In this document: positions 44,526 to 52,603 of the stretch, piece by piece
How the letters are laid out: every line of letters starts with the position of its first letter
Numbering within the stretch: position 1 is the first letter of the stretch
Origin: Butyrivibrio sp. INlla18
GTDB taxonomy: Bacteria > Bacillota > Clostridia > Lachnospirales > Lachnospiraceae
Assembly (NCBI RefSeq): GCF_900103635.1
Contig: NZ_FMXK01000007.1
Span: 62,001-126,000, forward strand
Direction of reading: 5' to 3'
Length of the DNA: 64,000 nucleotides
Program-made: the position numbers and the translations under genes
The notes under the pieces: model-generated
Database searches by the model: none
What the model was told of the DNA's origin: nothing
Seen by the model: only the letters and a program-made list of their open reading frames with translations

Positions 44526-45962
44526 ATGCTTACTTACAATCTCTCTAACGGGGAAGGTCCCCTTTATACAAGGCTTTACCAGCACATAAAACGCGATATC
44601 TCAAATGGAACGCTTACTCCTGGCGAGAAGCTCCCATCAAGAAGGGCTCTTGCTGAAAACATGGGAGTAAGTACTGTAACTGTTGATAATGCCTATGGTC
44701 AGCTCCTTGAAGAAGGCTACATCTATGCCCTTCCTAAAAAGGGCTATTTTGTGTCGCAGATTTCCGGAAGCATTCTTTTTCCTGAAGTGAAAGATAAAAA
44801 GAAATCTTCATCCAAACTAAATTTCAAGAAAAAAACTAGGAATAACATAACGTTTGATTTCTCATCTAATAAGCCAGATGCTGATAGTTTCCCGTTTTCT
44901 GTTTGGGCAAAACTCACCAGAGAGGCTGTGTCTGGACATAGTGATGAGCTTTTAAAAGTATCTGATTACAGCGGAATCTATGAGCTTAGATCTGCAATCG
45001 CAGCTCATTTATCTTCCTTTAGAGGAATGAGTGTTGACCCTGACCAGATCATTGTTGGCGCTGGAACAGAATACCTTTACGGACTACTGATAAAGCTTTT
45101 GGGTAAAGATAAAAAATACTGCATAGAAAATCCTGGTTATAAAAAGATCAGTCAGATATATGAAACAGAAGGTGTAAGCTACTACCTTGGAAGCATGGAT
45201 GAAAACGGCTTAATGGTCTCAGAGCTAGATAAGTCAGGGGCAGATATTGCTCATATAAGCCCAACTCACCACTTCCCTACTGGTATCACAATGCCTGTTT
45301 CAAGACGCCTGGAGCTACTGTCCTGGGCTTCTGAAGATTTATCAAGATACATCATAGAAGATGATTACGACAGTGAATTCAGGCATAAGGGCACTCCTAT
45401 TCCGCCTCTTATGACCATGGATTCTTTTGACAAGGTTATCTATATCAATACCTTCTCAAAATCCCTTGCTTCTACCATAAGAATCGCATATATGGTACTG
45501 CCTCCACACCTAGCGCAGCTCTTTTACGACAAGCTGTCATTTTATTCATGCACAGTCTCAACATTCGATCAGTTCACACTGGCATCTTTTATTGAAAAGG
45601 GCTATTTTGAAAAACATATAAATCGTATGAGACTTCAATATGGCAGAAAAAGAGAACAGGTTCTTGGCATATTTGAAGAAGTGCTGGGAAGTGAATCGAA
45701 GTCTTCAGGTTATAAAATAGTTGAAAATGACTCTGGTCTTCACTTTATCTTGGAGCTAAAGACCAGGTATAAAGATGCCGAGATAGAGAAACAACTGTTA
45801 TCTAAAAACATCAAGATCTCTGCGATCTCTGACTTCTATATGGATGATTTTGATAGTAAAACAGATGCATCTTCTCAGGGTAAATTTATTATAGATTATT
45901 CAAATATGAACATAGCTCTTTTACCTGATGCGTTAAAAGAGATAAAAAAATTGTTGTCTTAA
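44526..45962 (+). CDS. MocR/PdxR-type regulator (GntR wHTH fused to aminotransferase fold)
   Basis: The 478-aa protein has a GntR winged helix (residues 10-75; LYTRLYQHIKRDISNG, KLPSRRALAENMGVSTVTVDNAY) followed by a class I aminotransferase-like domain (about 110-478). The PLP-binding lysine lies in NTFSKSLASTIRIAY and the cofactor Asp in IIEDDYDSEFR. MocR proteins of the PdxR group sense PLP and control vitamin B6 genes. The N-terminus matches the family, so ATG 44526 is right, yet no Shine-Dalgarno site is visible, and a TATGGT sequence lies just 14 bases upstream. The ECF gene begins 118 bases downstream. Confidence 0.93.
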   Translation: MLTYNLSNGEGPLYTRLYQHIKRDISNGTLTPGEKLPSRRALAENMGVSTVTVDNAYGQLLEEGYIYALPKKGYFVSQISGSILFPEVKDKKKSSSKLNFKKKTRNNITFDFSSNKPDADSFPFSVWAKLTREAVSGHSDELLKVSDYSGIYELRSAIAAHLSSFRGMSVDPDQIIVGAGTEYLYGLLIKLLGKDKKYCIENPGYKKISQIYETEGVSYYLGSMDENGLMVSELDKSGADIAHISPTHHFPTGITMPVSRRLELLSWASEDLSRYIIEDDYDSEFRHKGTPIPPLMTMDSFDKVIYINTFSKSLASTIRIAYMVLPPHLAQLFYDKLSFYSCTVSTFDQFTLASFIEKGYFEKHINRMRLQYGRKREQVLGIFEEVLGSESKSSGYKIVENDSGLHFILELKTRYKDAEIEKQLLSKNIKISAISDFYMDDFDSKTDASSQGKFIIDYSNMNIALLPDALKEIKKLLS

Positions 45963-46005
45963 AAGATAGTGTCGCAAACTGGTATTTAAAAAAATAATAG
46001 AATTG

Positions 46006-46022
46006 GGTATTATAATAATACC
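46006..46022. promoter_or_regulatory. Palindrome GGTATTAT-A-ATAATACC, candidate MocR operator
   Basis: A perfect 17-base palindrome between the MocR gene and the ECF gene. Single copies of its half GGTAT/ATACC flank it at 45981-45985 and 46040-46044, about 25 and 18 bases away. Repeated GGTAT elements in front of a gene next to a MocR regulator suggest a binding site, but this is inference. Confidence 0.5.
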
Positions 46023-46080
46023 AAAACAAGCGTATATTCATACCTAAAGTTGTACAAAACACCGTACCGGAGGAGAAAAT

Positions 46081-46626
46081 ATGGATACCACATCACTAAG
46101 CGCACTACGTAAGACTGACAAAGTAAAATGGATCGCTATCACAGCTCTTTTTATGGCATTTAATATAATAATGTCCAGCGTTGGAATTCCTGTTCCCGGA
46201 GGACACCTGTATTTATGCGATGTCATCATTTGTACTGCAGCTCTTTTACTTGATCCACTTGCTGCATTTATAGTTGGAGGAATCGGTTCATTTCTTGGAG
46301 ATTTCCTTTTTTATCCAGCTCCAATGTTTGTATCGCTTGTAACACATGGACTCCAGGCTGTTGTTGTATCAGTTATAGCAAGTAGAGGCCTCGGAGATAA
46401 AAAGAAGCATTTTACATTTTCACTTATTGGAACTTTGATCGGTGGTATTATAATGGTTGTTGGTTACACACTTGGTAAGACTTTTGTGTACAGCACTTTT
46501 GAATACGCTATGGTCAAGCTCCCATACGAGATAGCTCAGGCTCTTCTTGGAGTATTTGGTTCACTTTTCCTGTATTTCAAGGCAGGACTTGGCAATATCT
46601 ATAAGAGAATGGGATTAAATTCATAA
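46081..46626 (+). CDS. ECF transporter S-component, probably for a vitamin (B6-type precursor?)
   Basis: The 181-aa protein has five or six hydrophobic helices: ITALFMAFNIIMSS, GGHLYLCDVIICTAALLLDPLAAFIVGGIGSFLGDFL and LIGTLIGGIIMVVGYTLGKTF. GIPVPGGHLYL...D followed by a helix is the pattern of the ECF S-component superfamily. Substrate is not readable from sequence; its position behind a MocR/PdxR regulator suggests pyridoxine or a related ring compound (PdxU/HmpT-like). GGAGGAG lies 7 bases before the ATG. No ATPase or EcfT gene is nearby, as usual for group II systems. Confidence 0.85.
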   Translation: MDTTSLSALRKTDKVKWIAITALFMAFNIIMSSVGIPVPGGHLYLCDVIICTAALLLDPLAAFIVGGIGSFLGDFLFYPAPMFVSLVTHGLQAVVVSVIASRGLGDKKKHFTFSLIGTLIGGIIMVVGYTLGKTFVYSTFEYAMVKLPYEIAQALLGVFGSLFLYFKAGLGNIYKRMGLNS

Positions 46627-46656
46627 TATCAGACATAGATTTAAGGAGTTACAAAA

Positions 46657-47220
46657 ATGGATTGTAAAGAAATAACTAACCAGAGCAAACAGGCTGTTTG
46701 CGAGATCTTGGAAAAGGCTCGTCTTAAAAAGGGTGATATCTTCGTGATCGGCTGCTCATCTAGCGAGATCTTGGGCGACCAGATTGGTACTGCAACTAAT
46801 CTTGATTCTGCAAACGCAGTATACGACGGCATTATCCCTGTACTACGTGAAAACGGCATCTATGCTGCAGTTCAGTGCTGCGAGCATTTAAACAGAGCTC
46901 TTGTAGTTGAGAGAGAAGTTTTGGAAAAGTACGGATTTGAGCAGGTTAACGCTATTCCTCAGCCAAATCACGCAGGAGGAGCCCTTGCTACAGTAGCTTA
47001 TGAGCGTTTTGATGATCCCGTACTTGTTGAATCAATAAATCAGAAAGCTGATGCAGGTATCGACATTGGAGGCACAATGATTGGAATGCACATGCACAGC
47101 GTGGTAGTTCCTATGAGAATCTCACTTCGCAAGATTGGCGAAGCTCCTATAATATGTGCTCGTCACCGTCCTAAGTACGTAGGCGGCCAGAGAGCCATAT
47201 ATGATGAGAATTTGATGTAA
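46657..47220 (+). CDS. ywlG: YwlG/TIGR01440 family protein
   Basis: The 187-aa cytoplasmic protein belongs to a conserved Firmicutes family of unknown function (DUF436). Family blocks seen: DIFVIGCSSSEILGDQIGT, CCEHLNRALVVERE, NAIPQPNHAGGALATVAYE and DIGGTMIGMHMHSVVVP. The many conserved Cys and His hint at metal or thiol chemistry. It follows the ECF gene by 30 bases with AAGGAG before the ATG, suggesting a shared transcript and possibly a link to cofactor salvage. Confidence 0.93.
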   Translation: MDCKEITNQSKQAVCEILEKARLKKGDIFVIGCSSSEILGDQIGTATNLDSANAVYDGIIPVLRENGIYAAVQCCEHLNRALVVEREVLEKYGFEQVNAIPQPNHAGGALATVAYERFDDPVLVESINQKADAGIDIGGTMIGMHMHSVVVPMRISLRKIGEAPIICARHRPKYVGGQRAIYDENLM

Positions 47221-47223
47221 AAT

Positions 47224-47260
47224 AAAAGGCTTGAAACTCCGCGATGGTTTCAAGCCTTTT
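47224..47260. terminator. Bidirectional terminator between ywlG and the purine genes
   Basis: AAAAGGCTTGAAAC (47224-47237) and GTTTCAAGCCTTTT (47247-47260) pair perfectly around a 9-base loop, with T-rich tails on both strands. It separates two convergent transcripts. Confidence 0.9.
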
Positions 47261-47306
47261 ATTATATAAAACATGAACAAGAACAAAAACTAGACAATAA
47301 ACAAAA

Positions 47307-48485
47307 TTAGTGATGGAAAAGGCGAAGTCCTGTGAATGCCATTACCATATTGTGGCTGTTTGCAGCTTCAATAACGTTGTCATCACGAACTGATCCGCCA
47401 GGCTGGGCTACGTACTTAACACCGCTCTTATAAGCTCTTTCAATGTTATCTCCAAATGGGAAGAATGCATCTGATCCAAGGGCTACGTCAGTGTTCTTAT
47501 CAAGCCAAGCTCTCTTTTCAGCCTCTGTGAATACAGGTGGCTTCTCTTTGAAGATGTGCTCCCACTTGCCATCAGCAAGTACATCCATGTAATCAGCGCC
47601 GATGTAGAGGTCAATTGCGTTATCTCTGTCTGGGCGCTTTATTGTATCAAGGAATGGAAGGTTCAGTACCTGTGGAGCCTGTCTAAGGAACCAGTTATCT
47701 GCCTTAGAACCAGCAAGTCTTGTGCAGTGGATACGGCTCTGCTGACCAGCACCGATACCGATTGCCTGTCCGCCCTTTACGTAGCAAACTGAGTTTGACT
47801 GTGTATATTTAAGTGTGATAAGTGCGATGATAAGGTCAATCTTGGCTGACTCAGGAAGGTCCTTGTTGTCAGTTACGATATTTGTGAGCATGTCCTCACC
47901 GATCTCGATGAAGTTGTGACCCTGCTCGAATGTTACGCCAAATACCTGCTTCTTTTCGATCTCTTCTGGAGCATAGTTCTCATCGATCTTGATAACAGCG
48001 TAGTTTCCGTTTTTCTTGGCCTTTAAGATCTCAAGTGCTTCATCTGTATAGCCTGGAGCAATGATTCCGTCTGAAACTTCTCTTTTAACAAGTCTTGCTG
48101 TGTCTGCGTCGCAAACATCAGAAAGTGAGATAAAATCTCCAAATGAAGACATTCTGTCTGCGCCTCTAGCTCTCGCATAAGCGTTTGCAAGTGGGCTGAG
48201 TTCACCAAGATCCTCTACCCAGTAGATCTTTTTCTCAATATCTGTAAGAGGTGTGCCTACTGCAGCACCTGCAGGTGATACGTGCTTGAATGATGTAGCT
48301 GCTGGGAGCCCTGTAGCTTTTTTGAGCTCAGAAACAAGCTGCCATCCGTTAAGAGCATCTAAAAGGTTGATATATCCAGGTCTTCCATTTAATACCTCGA
48401 TTGGAAGATCTGCGCCGTTCTCCATGTAAACACGTGAAGGCTTCTGATTAGGGTTACATCCATATTTAAGCTGAATCTCGTTCAT
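47307..48485 (-). CDS. AICAR transformylase, stand-alone (PurH C-terminal domain only)
   Basis: The 392-aa enzyme adds a formyl group from 10-formyl-THF to AICAR, the penultimate step of IMP synthesis. LKYGCNPNQKPSRVYM opens the AICARFT domain; the Lys-His pair ATSFKHVSPAGAAVG and GAGQQSRIHCTRLAGSKAD are catalytic and substrate-binding blocks. The IMP cyclohydrolase (MGS-like) domain that normally precedes it in PurH is missing; the neighbouring purO supplies that step. It starts 15 bases after purO with AGGAGAG before the ATG. Confidence 0.94.
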   Translation of the reverse strand: MNEIQLKYGCNPNQKPSRVYMENGADLPIEVLNGRPGYINLLDALNGWQLVSELKKATGLPAATSFKHVSPAGAAVGTPLTDIEKKIYWVEDLGELSPLANAYARARGADRMSSFGDFISLSDVCDADTARLVKREVSDGIIAPGYTDEALEILKAKKNGNYAVIKIDENYAPEEIEKKQVFGVTFEQGHNFIEIGEDMLTNIVTDNKDLPESAKIDLIIALITLKYTQSNSVCYVKGGQAIGIGAGQQSRIHCTRLAGSKADNWFLRQAPQVLNLPFLDTIKRPDRDNAIDLYIGADYMDVLADGKWEHIFKEKPPVFTEAEKRAWLDKNTDVALGSDAFFPFGDNIERAYKSGVKYVAQPGGSVRDDNVIEAANSHNMVMAFTGLRLFHH

Positions 48486-48500
48486 ACCATTCTCTCCTTA

Positions 48501-49208
48501 TTAAGCGTTCTTGTTGATGATGCGGCTCTCATATTTGCCTGTAGCGATCTCGATGTATCTTGTGAAAAGAGATACCTTATTATCTTCGTTTAAGGCTTCC
48601 CATACATTTTTGGTAAATGTATCGATGTCACCTTCGATGCTAACAAGTGTAGGCTCTCCTTCATAGCTTGGAAGTGGATTGCCATCTCCCATGTATGTGT
48701 GGATGAAATAGCCCTGGCCTGCCTTAGGATTGTCATAGGTGAATGTGTTTCTGATGCACTGGCTGGCATCTCCGTGGTCACTCTTTAAGATTGACATAGC
48801 GAAATCATACTTGCCATCAGCAACATTCATGATTCCTGAAATTCTAGGTGTATAGTTAGGTGCGTCAGGCTCGAACTCTCTTGTTCTAAGAGACTGCTCA
48901 AAAGTCTGACCAGCCTTCATAAGGTCGTAGATTGTGTCTGTCTGGTCTCCGTTTGTTACGATCGTTGAGTTGCCAAGAACTCTAACTGGAGCATAGATGA
49001 TAAGGCTTGGATCCTCCATTTTTGATGGGTCAAAAGCCTGTGTGCGAATGCCCTCTCCTTCCTCTACAAATACGCGGTTTCTTGAGTTCTCACTTCTTCC
49101 CATGATGAAGTAAGCGCAAACAGCGTACTTTCCGTCTGTTGAAGTACCGATCACAATACCTCTACCTGGGTAGGATGTACTTCCGATTTCTGCACGATAA
49201 TCCTTCAC
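48501..49208 (-). CDS. purO: IMP cyclohydrolase, PurO type
   Basis: The 235-aa enzyme closes FAICAR to IMP. It belongs to the PurO family first defined in archaea, not to the PurH cyclohydrolase fold: PGRGIVIGTSTDGKYAVCAYFIMGRSENSRNRVF and ALNEDNKVSLFTRYIEI are family stretches. The start is GTG 49208, eight bases after AAAGGAG; no ATG fits. It is the first gene after a ZTP riboswitch and is followed by the AICAR transformylase gene. Confidence 0.93.
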   Translation of the reverse strand: MKDYRAEIGSTSYPGRGIVIGTSTDGKYAVCAYFIMGRSENSRNRVFVEEGEGIRTQAFDPSKMEDPSLIIYAPVRVLGNSTIVTNGDQTDTIYDLMKAGQTFEQSLRTREFEPDAPNYTPRISGIMNVADGKYDFAMSILKSDHGDASQCIRNTFTYDNPKAGQGYFIHTYMGDGNPLPSYEGEPTLVSIEGDIDTFTKNVWEALNEDNKVSLFTRYIEIATGKYESRIINKNA

Positions 49209-49301
49209 ATTCGTCTCCTTTATGGTCGAAAAATGATATCTCGCTTGATGTGCTTGGGGGAATGCTTAGAATCTTTTTAAAGAGTGTTTGTGGAATATAA
49301 A

Positions 49302-49405
49302 AAGCCTGAGCATCCCACTGATCAAGCGGTTGCCCAGGCGGTCGACTCAACATATATTCATCCATACTCCCATGTGGTTACCCACTTATCCGCCAGTTGT
49401 ATGGA
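49302..49405 (-). promoter_or_regulatory. ZTP (pfl) riboswitch with overlapping terminator
   Basis: On the minus strand: outer stem TCCATAC/GTATGGA, conserved AACTGGCG, hairpin GTGG-GTAA-CCAC and GGGAG in the first domain. After a short linker comes the pfl signature CCGCCTGGGCA (49341-49331). GCCTGGGC also pairs with GCTCAGGC (49311-49304), followed by TTTTTAT, a terminator that excludes the aptamer pseudoknot. ZTP or AICAR-phosphates should switch on the two downstream purine genes. Confidence 0.93.
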
Positions 49406-49464
49406 CATGTATAACATACACTTTCCGGAAGATTTTTTCAAGGGGGTTATGCTGGATTTTTTTA

Positions 49465-50814
49465 TCACTTTTTTAGTTCCCCAAATACCTTAAGTGAATC
49501 AAGGGGATCGCCCTTAAAGTCAAACAGGGCCTGATTATCCCAGGAGCAGCCTCCGTAATAAAGGCCGGCATCTTCTGGATCATAATCTTTTGAATAGCTA
49601 GATGCCCAGCCGCTTCCATGCTTTTCCCATATTTCTTCATTACTTGCTCTGTCACTTCCTACAGGAATCCAGGTTCCTTCCCAGTAAAAGACGCCAAAAG
49701 CTCCTGCATCGTTTGCATTTTGAATAACGTCCGCTATCATATTTTTCTGTCCTTCAACAGTAGCTGGATAGCCTTCCATCAGGTCTTTTGAACTAGAAAC
49801 AGAATTAGGGAAGCCATCACCATCCTCCAAAGTGTATGGATAGGAAGTTTCTGCAATAAATACTTCTTTGCCGTGGCGCTTCTGGATCGCGGACACCATA
49901 GATTTCATGTTGTCAAAAGAGCCGTCCCAGAAAGGATAGTAAGAAAGACCTATAGCGTCAAAGTCGATGTTTGCCTCCACCAGATTGTGAACAAGGTTAT
50001 CAACTTCGCCTTTTTTCTGGATATTTGTATAGTGAATGGCTATCTTGATATCTTGGTCATATTTTTCAGACACACCGCGAACGGCGTTGCAGCCAGAATC
50101 AAGAAGCTTTAATACGTCTCTTATATTAGTCTCACCACTCATTCCGTAGTTGATCTCATTGCCAACCTGCACCATTCCTATATCTATGCCTTCATCAAGC
50201 ATTCTGCTAAGAGCATCCTCAGTAAATTCAGCCAGCAGGTCGCACTTTTCATCTACGCTTTTCCCTTCCCAAGCCTTTGGTGCGTGCTGTCTCTTAGGAT
50301 CAGCCCAGAAGTCTGAATAGTGGAAATCTATGCAAACCTTCATTCCTGCGGCAGTAGCTCTTTTACCAAGGGCTATAGCTGTCTCAACGTCGTTATTGCC
50401 TCCGCCGTAGCCATTGCCGTTCTCGTCGTAAGGGTCGTTCCATACGCGAATTCGGATGTAGTTGATTCCTGCATCTGCAAGAACATAAAAAACGTCACAT
50501 AAAATGCCGTCAAAGTTATAATAAGCCACGTTGCTATAATCCTCGGCTAGAACTGATGAGGCATCCATGCCCATTATGAAGTCCTGGGGGATAAGGAGGT
50601 GGGTGGGTTCTTGAGGCTCAGTGGATGAAGCGGTGCTTGAGGCTTCCTGCTGTGTATCAAGTGAGTCTGTTGCCTCTTGTTTGCTCTCATCGGTACATTC
50701 TGTTTGCTCTGAACCTGCACTATTTCCTGCACTTCCGCAAGCCGTAATCGCCAGTATTCCCGCAAGTATGGCTGATACCGCCCTAATAGTGAGTCTTCTG
50801 CTAGTTTTTCTCAT
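49465..50814 (-). CDS. Arabinogalactan endo-beta-1,4-galactanase, GH53 lipoprotein
   Basis: The 449-aa protein has a signal peptide ending in lipobox ITAC (Cys26), a Ser/Thr/Glu-rich linker (about 30-72) and a GH53 barrel. FIMGMDASSV opens the domain, RIRVWNDPYDENGNGYGGGN is characteristic, and the two catalytic Glu are E220 in VQVGNE and E322 in FIAETSYPY. It would cut beta-1,4-galactan side chains of pectin at the cell surface. AGGGGA precedes ATG 50814. It is divergent from the GH13 gene, with a palindromic operator-like site between. Confidence 0.95.
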   Translation of the reverse strand: MRKTSRRLTIRAVSAILAGILAITACGSAGNSAGSEQTECTDESKQEATDSLDTQQEASSTASSTEPQEPTHLLIPQDFIMGMDASSVLAEDYSNVAYYNFDGILCDVFYVLADAGINYIRIRVWNDPYDENGNGYGGGNNDVETAIALGKRATAAGMKVCIDFHYSDFWADPKRQHAPKAWEGKSVDEKCDLLAEFTEDALSRMLDEGIDIGMVQVGNEINYGMSGETNIRDVLKLLDSGCNAVRGVSEKYDQDIKIAIHYTNIQKKGEVDNLVHNLVEANIDFDAIGLSYYPFWDGSFDNMKSMVSAIQKRHGKEVFIAETSYPYTLEDGDGFPNSVSSSKDLMEGYPATVEGQKNMIADVIQNANDAGAFGVFYWEGTWIPVGSDRASNEEIWEKHGSGWASSYSKDYDPEDAGLYYGGCSWDNQALFDFKGDPLDSLKVFGELKK

Positions 50815-50883
50815 GATGTAATTCCCCTTTTAGCACTATTTTAATATAGATTGATTTTTGCTAACATCTGTAATATTCTATAA

Positions 50884-50897
50884 TGGAAACGTTACCG
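50884..50897. promoter_or_regulatory. LacI-family/cre-like operator candidate
   Basis: TGGAAACGTTACCG and its surroundings form an almost perfect palindrome centred on AACGTT, with outer GG and CC. Such sites bind LacI/CcpA-family regulators. It lies between the divergent GH53 and GH13 genes, 70 and 62 bases from their starts, so it could control both. Confidence 0.55.
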
Positions 50898-50958
50898 GAA
50901 TTTCTTTTAACACAATTATAGCAGAAATTCCGCACTTAATGTATTTGGGAGGACAATT

Positions 50959-52494
50959 ATGCCTAACTGGTTAAAAGATGCAGTATTCTACGAGATTTAT
51001 CCTCAATCATTCAAAGATACAAATGGCGATGGTATCGGCGATATTCAAGGTATCATCGAAAAGCTCGATTATGTAAAGGAGCTTGGCTGCAATGCCCTTT
51101 GGATCAATCCTATCTACGACTCTCCTTTCAAGGACGGTGGCTACGATGTTAGGGATTACAAGAAGGTTGCAGAGCGCTATGGAACCAACGAAGACGCGTA
51201 CAGGCTCTTTGAGGTTGCTCACAAAAAGGGCATTCACGTGCTCCTTGACCTTGTTCCAGGTCACACTTCAGAGGAACATGAATGGTTCCAAGAGAGCAAA
51301 AAAGCTGAGGAAAATGAATATACAGACCGCTATGTATGGACTAAATGCTGGTTCCACGGAATAGCTGGTCACCCATATGTTGGCGGTGAGGCTGACAGAG
51401 ACGGCTGCTACATGCTTAATTTCTTTAAGTGCCAGCCTGCTCTTAACTACGGTTTCCTTAATAGGAGTGAAGAATGGCAGCTTCCACCTGATCATCCAGC
51501 ATGTATTGCCACTAGAGAAGCCATGAAGGACATCATGAGATTCTGGCTTGACCACGGATGCGACGGTTTCCGCGTGGATATGGCTGATTCTCTGGTAAAA
51601 GAGGATGATGAGAACAAGTCAGCTACTGGCAAGATCTGGAGAAACATCAGAGAGATGCTTGATAAGGAATATCCAGAAGCAGCCATTATTTCAGAGTGGT
51701 CAAATCCTTGGCAGGCTCTTAAAAACGGCTTCCACTCAGACTTTTATCTTGATCATCAGGGAAATGGCTACAACACTCTTCTTCGCGACTATGAGACAGA
51801 GGGTGGTGACCACAGCTTCCTCAAGAAAGACGGTCAGGGCGACATCATGCGCTTCTTGAACGACTATCTTCCAAAGTACAATGATACCAAGGATGACGGT
51901 TACATCAGCTTCATTACCTGCAACCACGACACACCAAGACCTGCAAGAACTCTTTCTCCTGCAGAACTTAAAATAGCACATGCTATGTTTTTGACACTTC
52001 CTGGTGTTCCATTTATCTACTACGGTGATGAGATTGGTATGAAGTACCTTGATATTCCTACTAAGGAGGGTGGCTACACTAGAACCGGCACCAGAACACC
52101 TATGCAGTGGGATAGTTCCAAGAACTACGGCTTCTCAGATGCTTCTGAAGATAAGCTCTATCTCCCACAGGATAAGAGCTCAGATGCTCCAACTGTTGAG
52201 GCTCAGCTATCTGACGAGACATCTCTTTTATCAGAGGTTAAAAGACTTATCGCTCTTCGCCATGAATATACAGACCTTCAGGCAGATGGCTCATTTGAAG
52301 TTGTATTTGCTCAGAAAAATCAGTTTCCATTTGTATTTAAGAGAGGGGAATTGATCGTGGGAATCAATCCTTCAAATAAGGCTGTATCACTTAAGCTTCC
52401 TGTAAAAGGCGAGATCATCCACAAGATTGGTGATGTGTCTTTTGAAGATGATGAGCTTAAGATGGATGCTCAGACATTTGTTGTAATAAAATAA
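50959..52494 (+). CDS. GH13 alpha-glucosidase (oligo-1,6-glucosidase/amylase family)
   Basis: A 511-aa cytoplasmic (no signal peptide) alpha-amylase-family enzyme. AVFYEIYPQSFKDTNGDGIGD is the classic start. Catalytic residues: Asp207 (GFRVDMADS), Glu246 (IISEWSNPW), Asp324 (CNHDTPR). RTGTRTPMQWD near 385 resembles oligo-1,6-glucosidases and maltases. The exact bond specificity (alpha-1,4 or alpha-1,6) is not certain. GGGAGG lies 7 bases before the ATG. A terminator follows the gene. Confidence 0.94.
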   Translation: MPNWLKDAVFYEIYPQSFKDTNGDGIGDIQGIIEKLDYVKELGCNALWINPIYDSPFKDGGYDVRDYKKVAERYGTNEDAYRLFEVAHKKGIHVLLDLVPGHTSEEHEWFQESKKAEENEYTDRYVWTKCWFHGIAGHPYVGGEADRDGCYMLNFFKCQPALNYGFLNRSEEWQLPPDHPACIATREAMKDIMRFWLDHGCDGFRVDMADSLVKEDDENKSATGKIWRNIREMLDKEYPEAAIISEWSNPWQALKNGFHSDFYLDHQGNGYNTLLRDYETEGGDHSFLKKDGQGDIMRFLNDYLPKYNDTKDDGYISFITCNHDTPRPARTLSPAELKIAHAMFLTLPGVPFIYYGDEIGMKYLDIPTKEGGYTRTGTRTPMQWDSSKNYGFSDASEDKLYLPQDKSSDAPTVEAQLSDETSLLSEVKRLIALRHEYTDLQADGSFEVVFAQKNQFPFVFKRGELIVGINPSNKAVSLKLPVKGEIIHKIGDVSFEDDELKMDAQTFVVIK

Positions 52495-52525
52495 ATGTGC
52501 CATAGGGACGGGGTTTGTGGCTCAT
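52495..52525. repeat. REP-like short hairpin 1
   Basis: ATGTGCCA / TGGCTCAT form an 8-bp stem around AGGGACGGGG, directly after the GH13 stop. The complementary strand loop reads AACCCCGTCCC, shared with the hairpin at 54731-54761. Confidence 0.65.
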
Positions 52526-52541
52526 TTTCAAAAATAGTATT

Positions 52542-52578
52542 TTCCCCTGCAATGTGTTGTAATCGCAGGGGAATTTTT
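52542..52578 (+). terminator. Terminator of the GH13 gene
   Basis: TTCCCCTGC (52542-52550) pairs with GCAGGGGAA (52565-52573), followed by TTTTTA. The stem has nine pairs with a 14-base loop. Confidence 0.88.
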
Positions 52579-52603
52579 ATTAATCTTTTTCTTTTTAAAT
52601 ATT

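Noticed and set aside
49284-49493. Small plus-strand frame in the purO upstream region
   Set aside because: It coincides with the ZTP riboswitch on the other strand and has no initiation signals.
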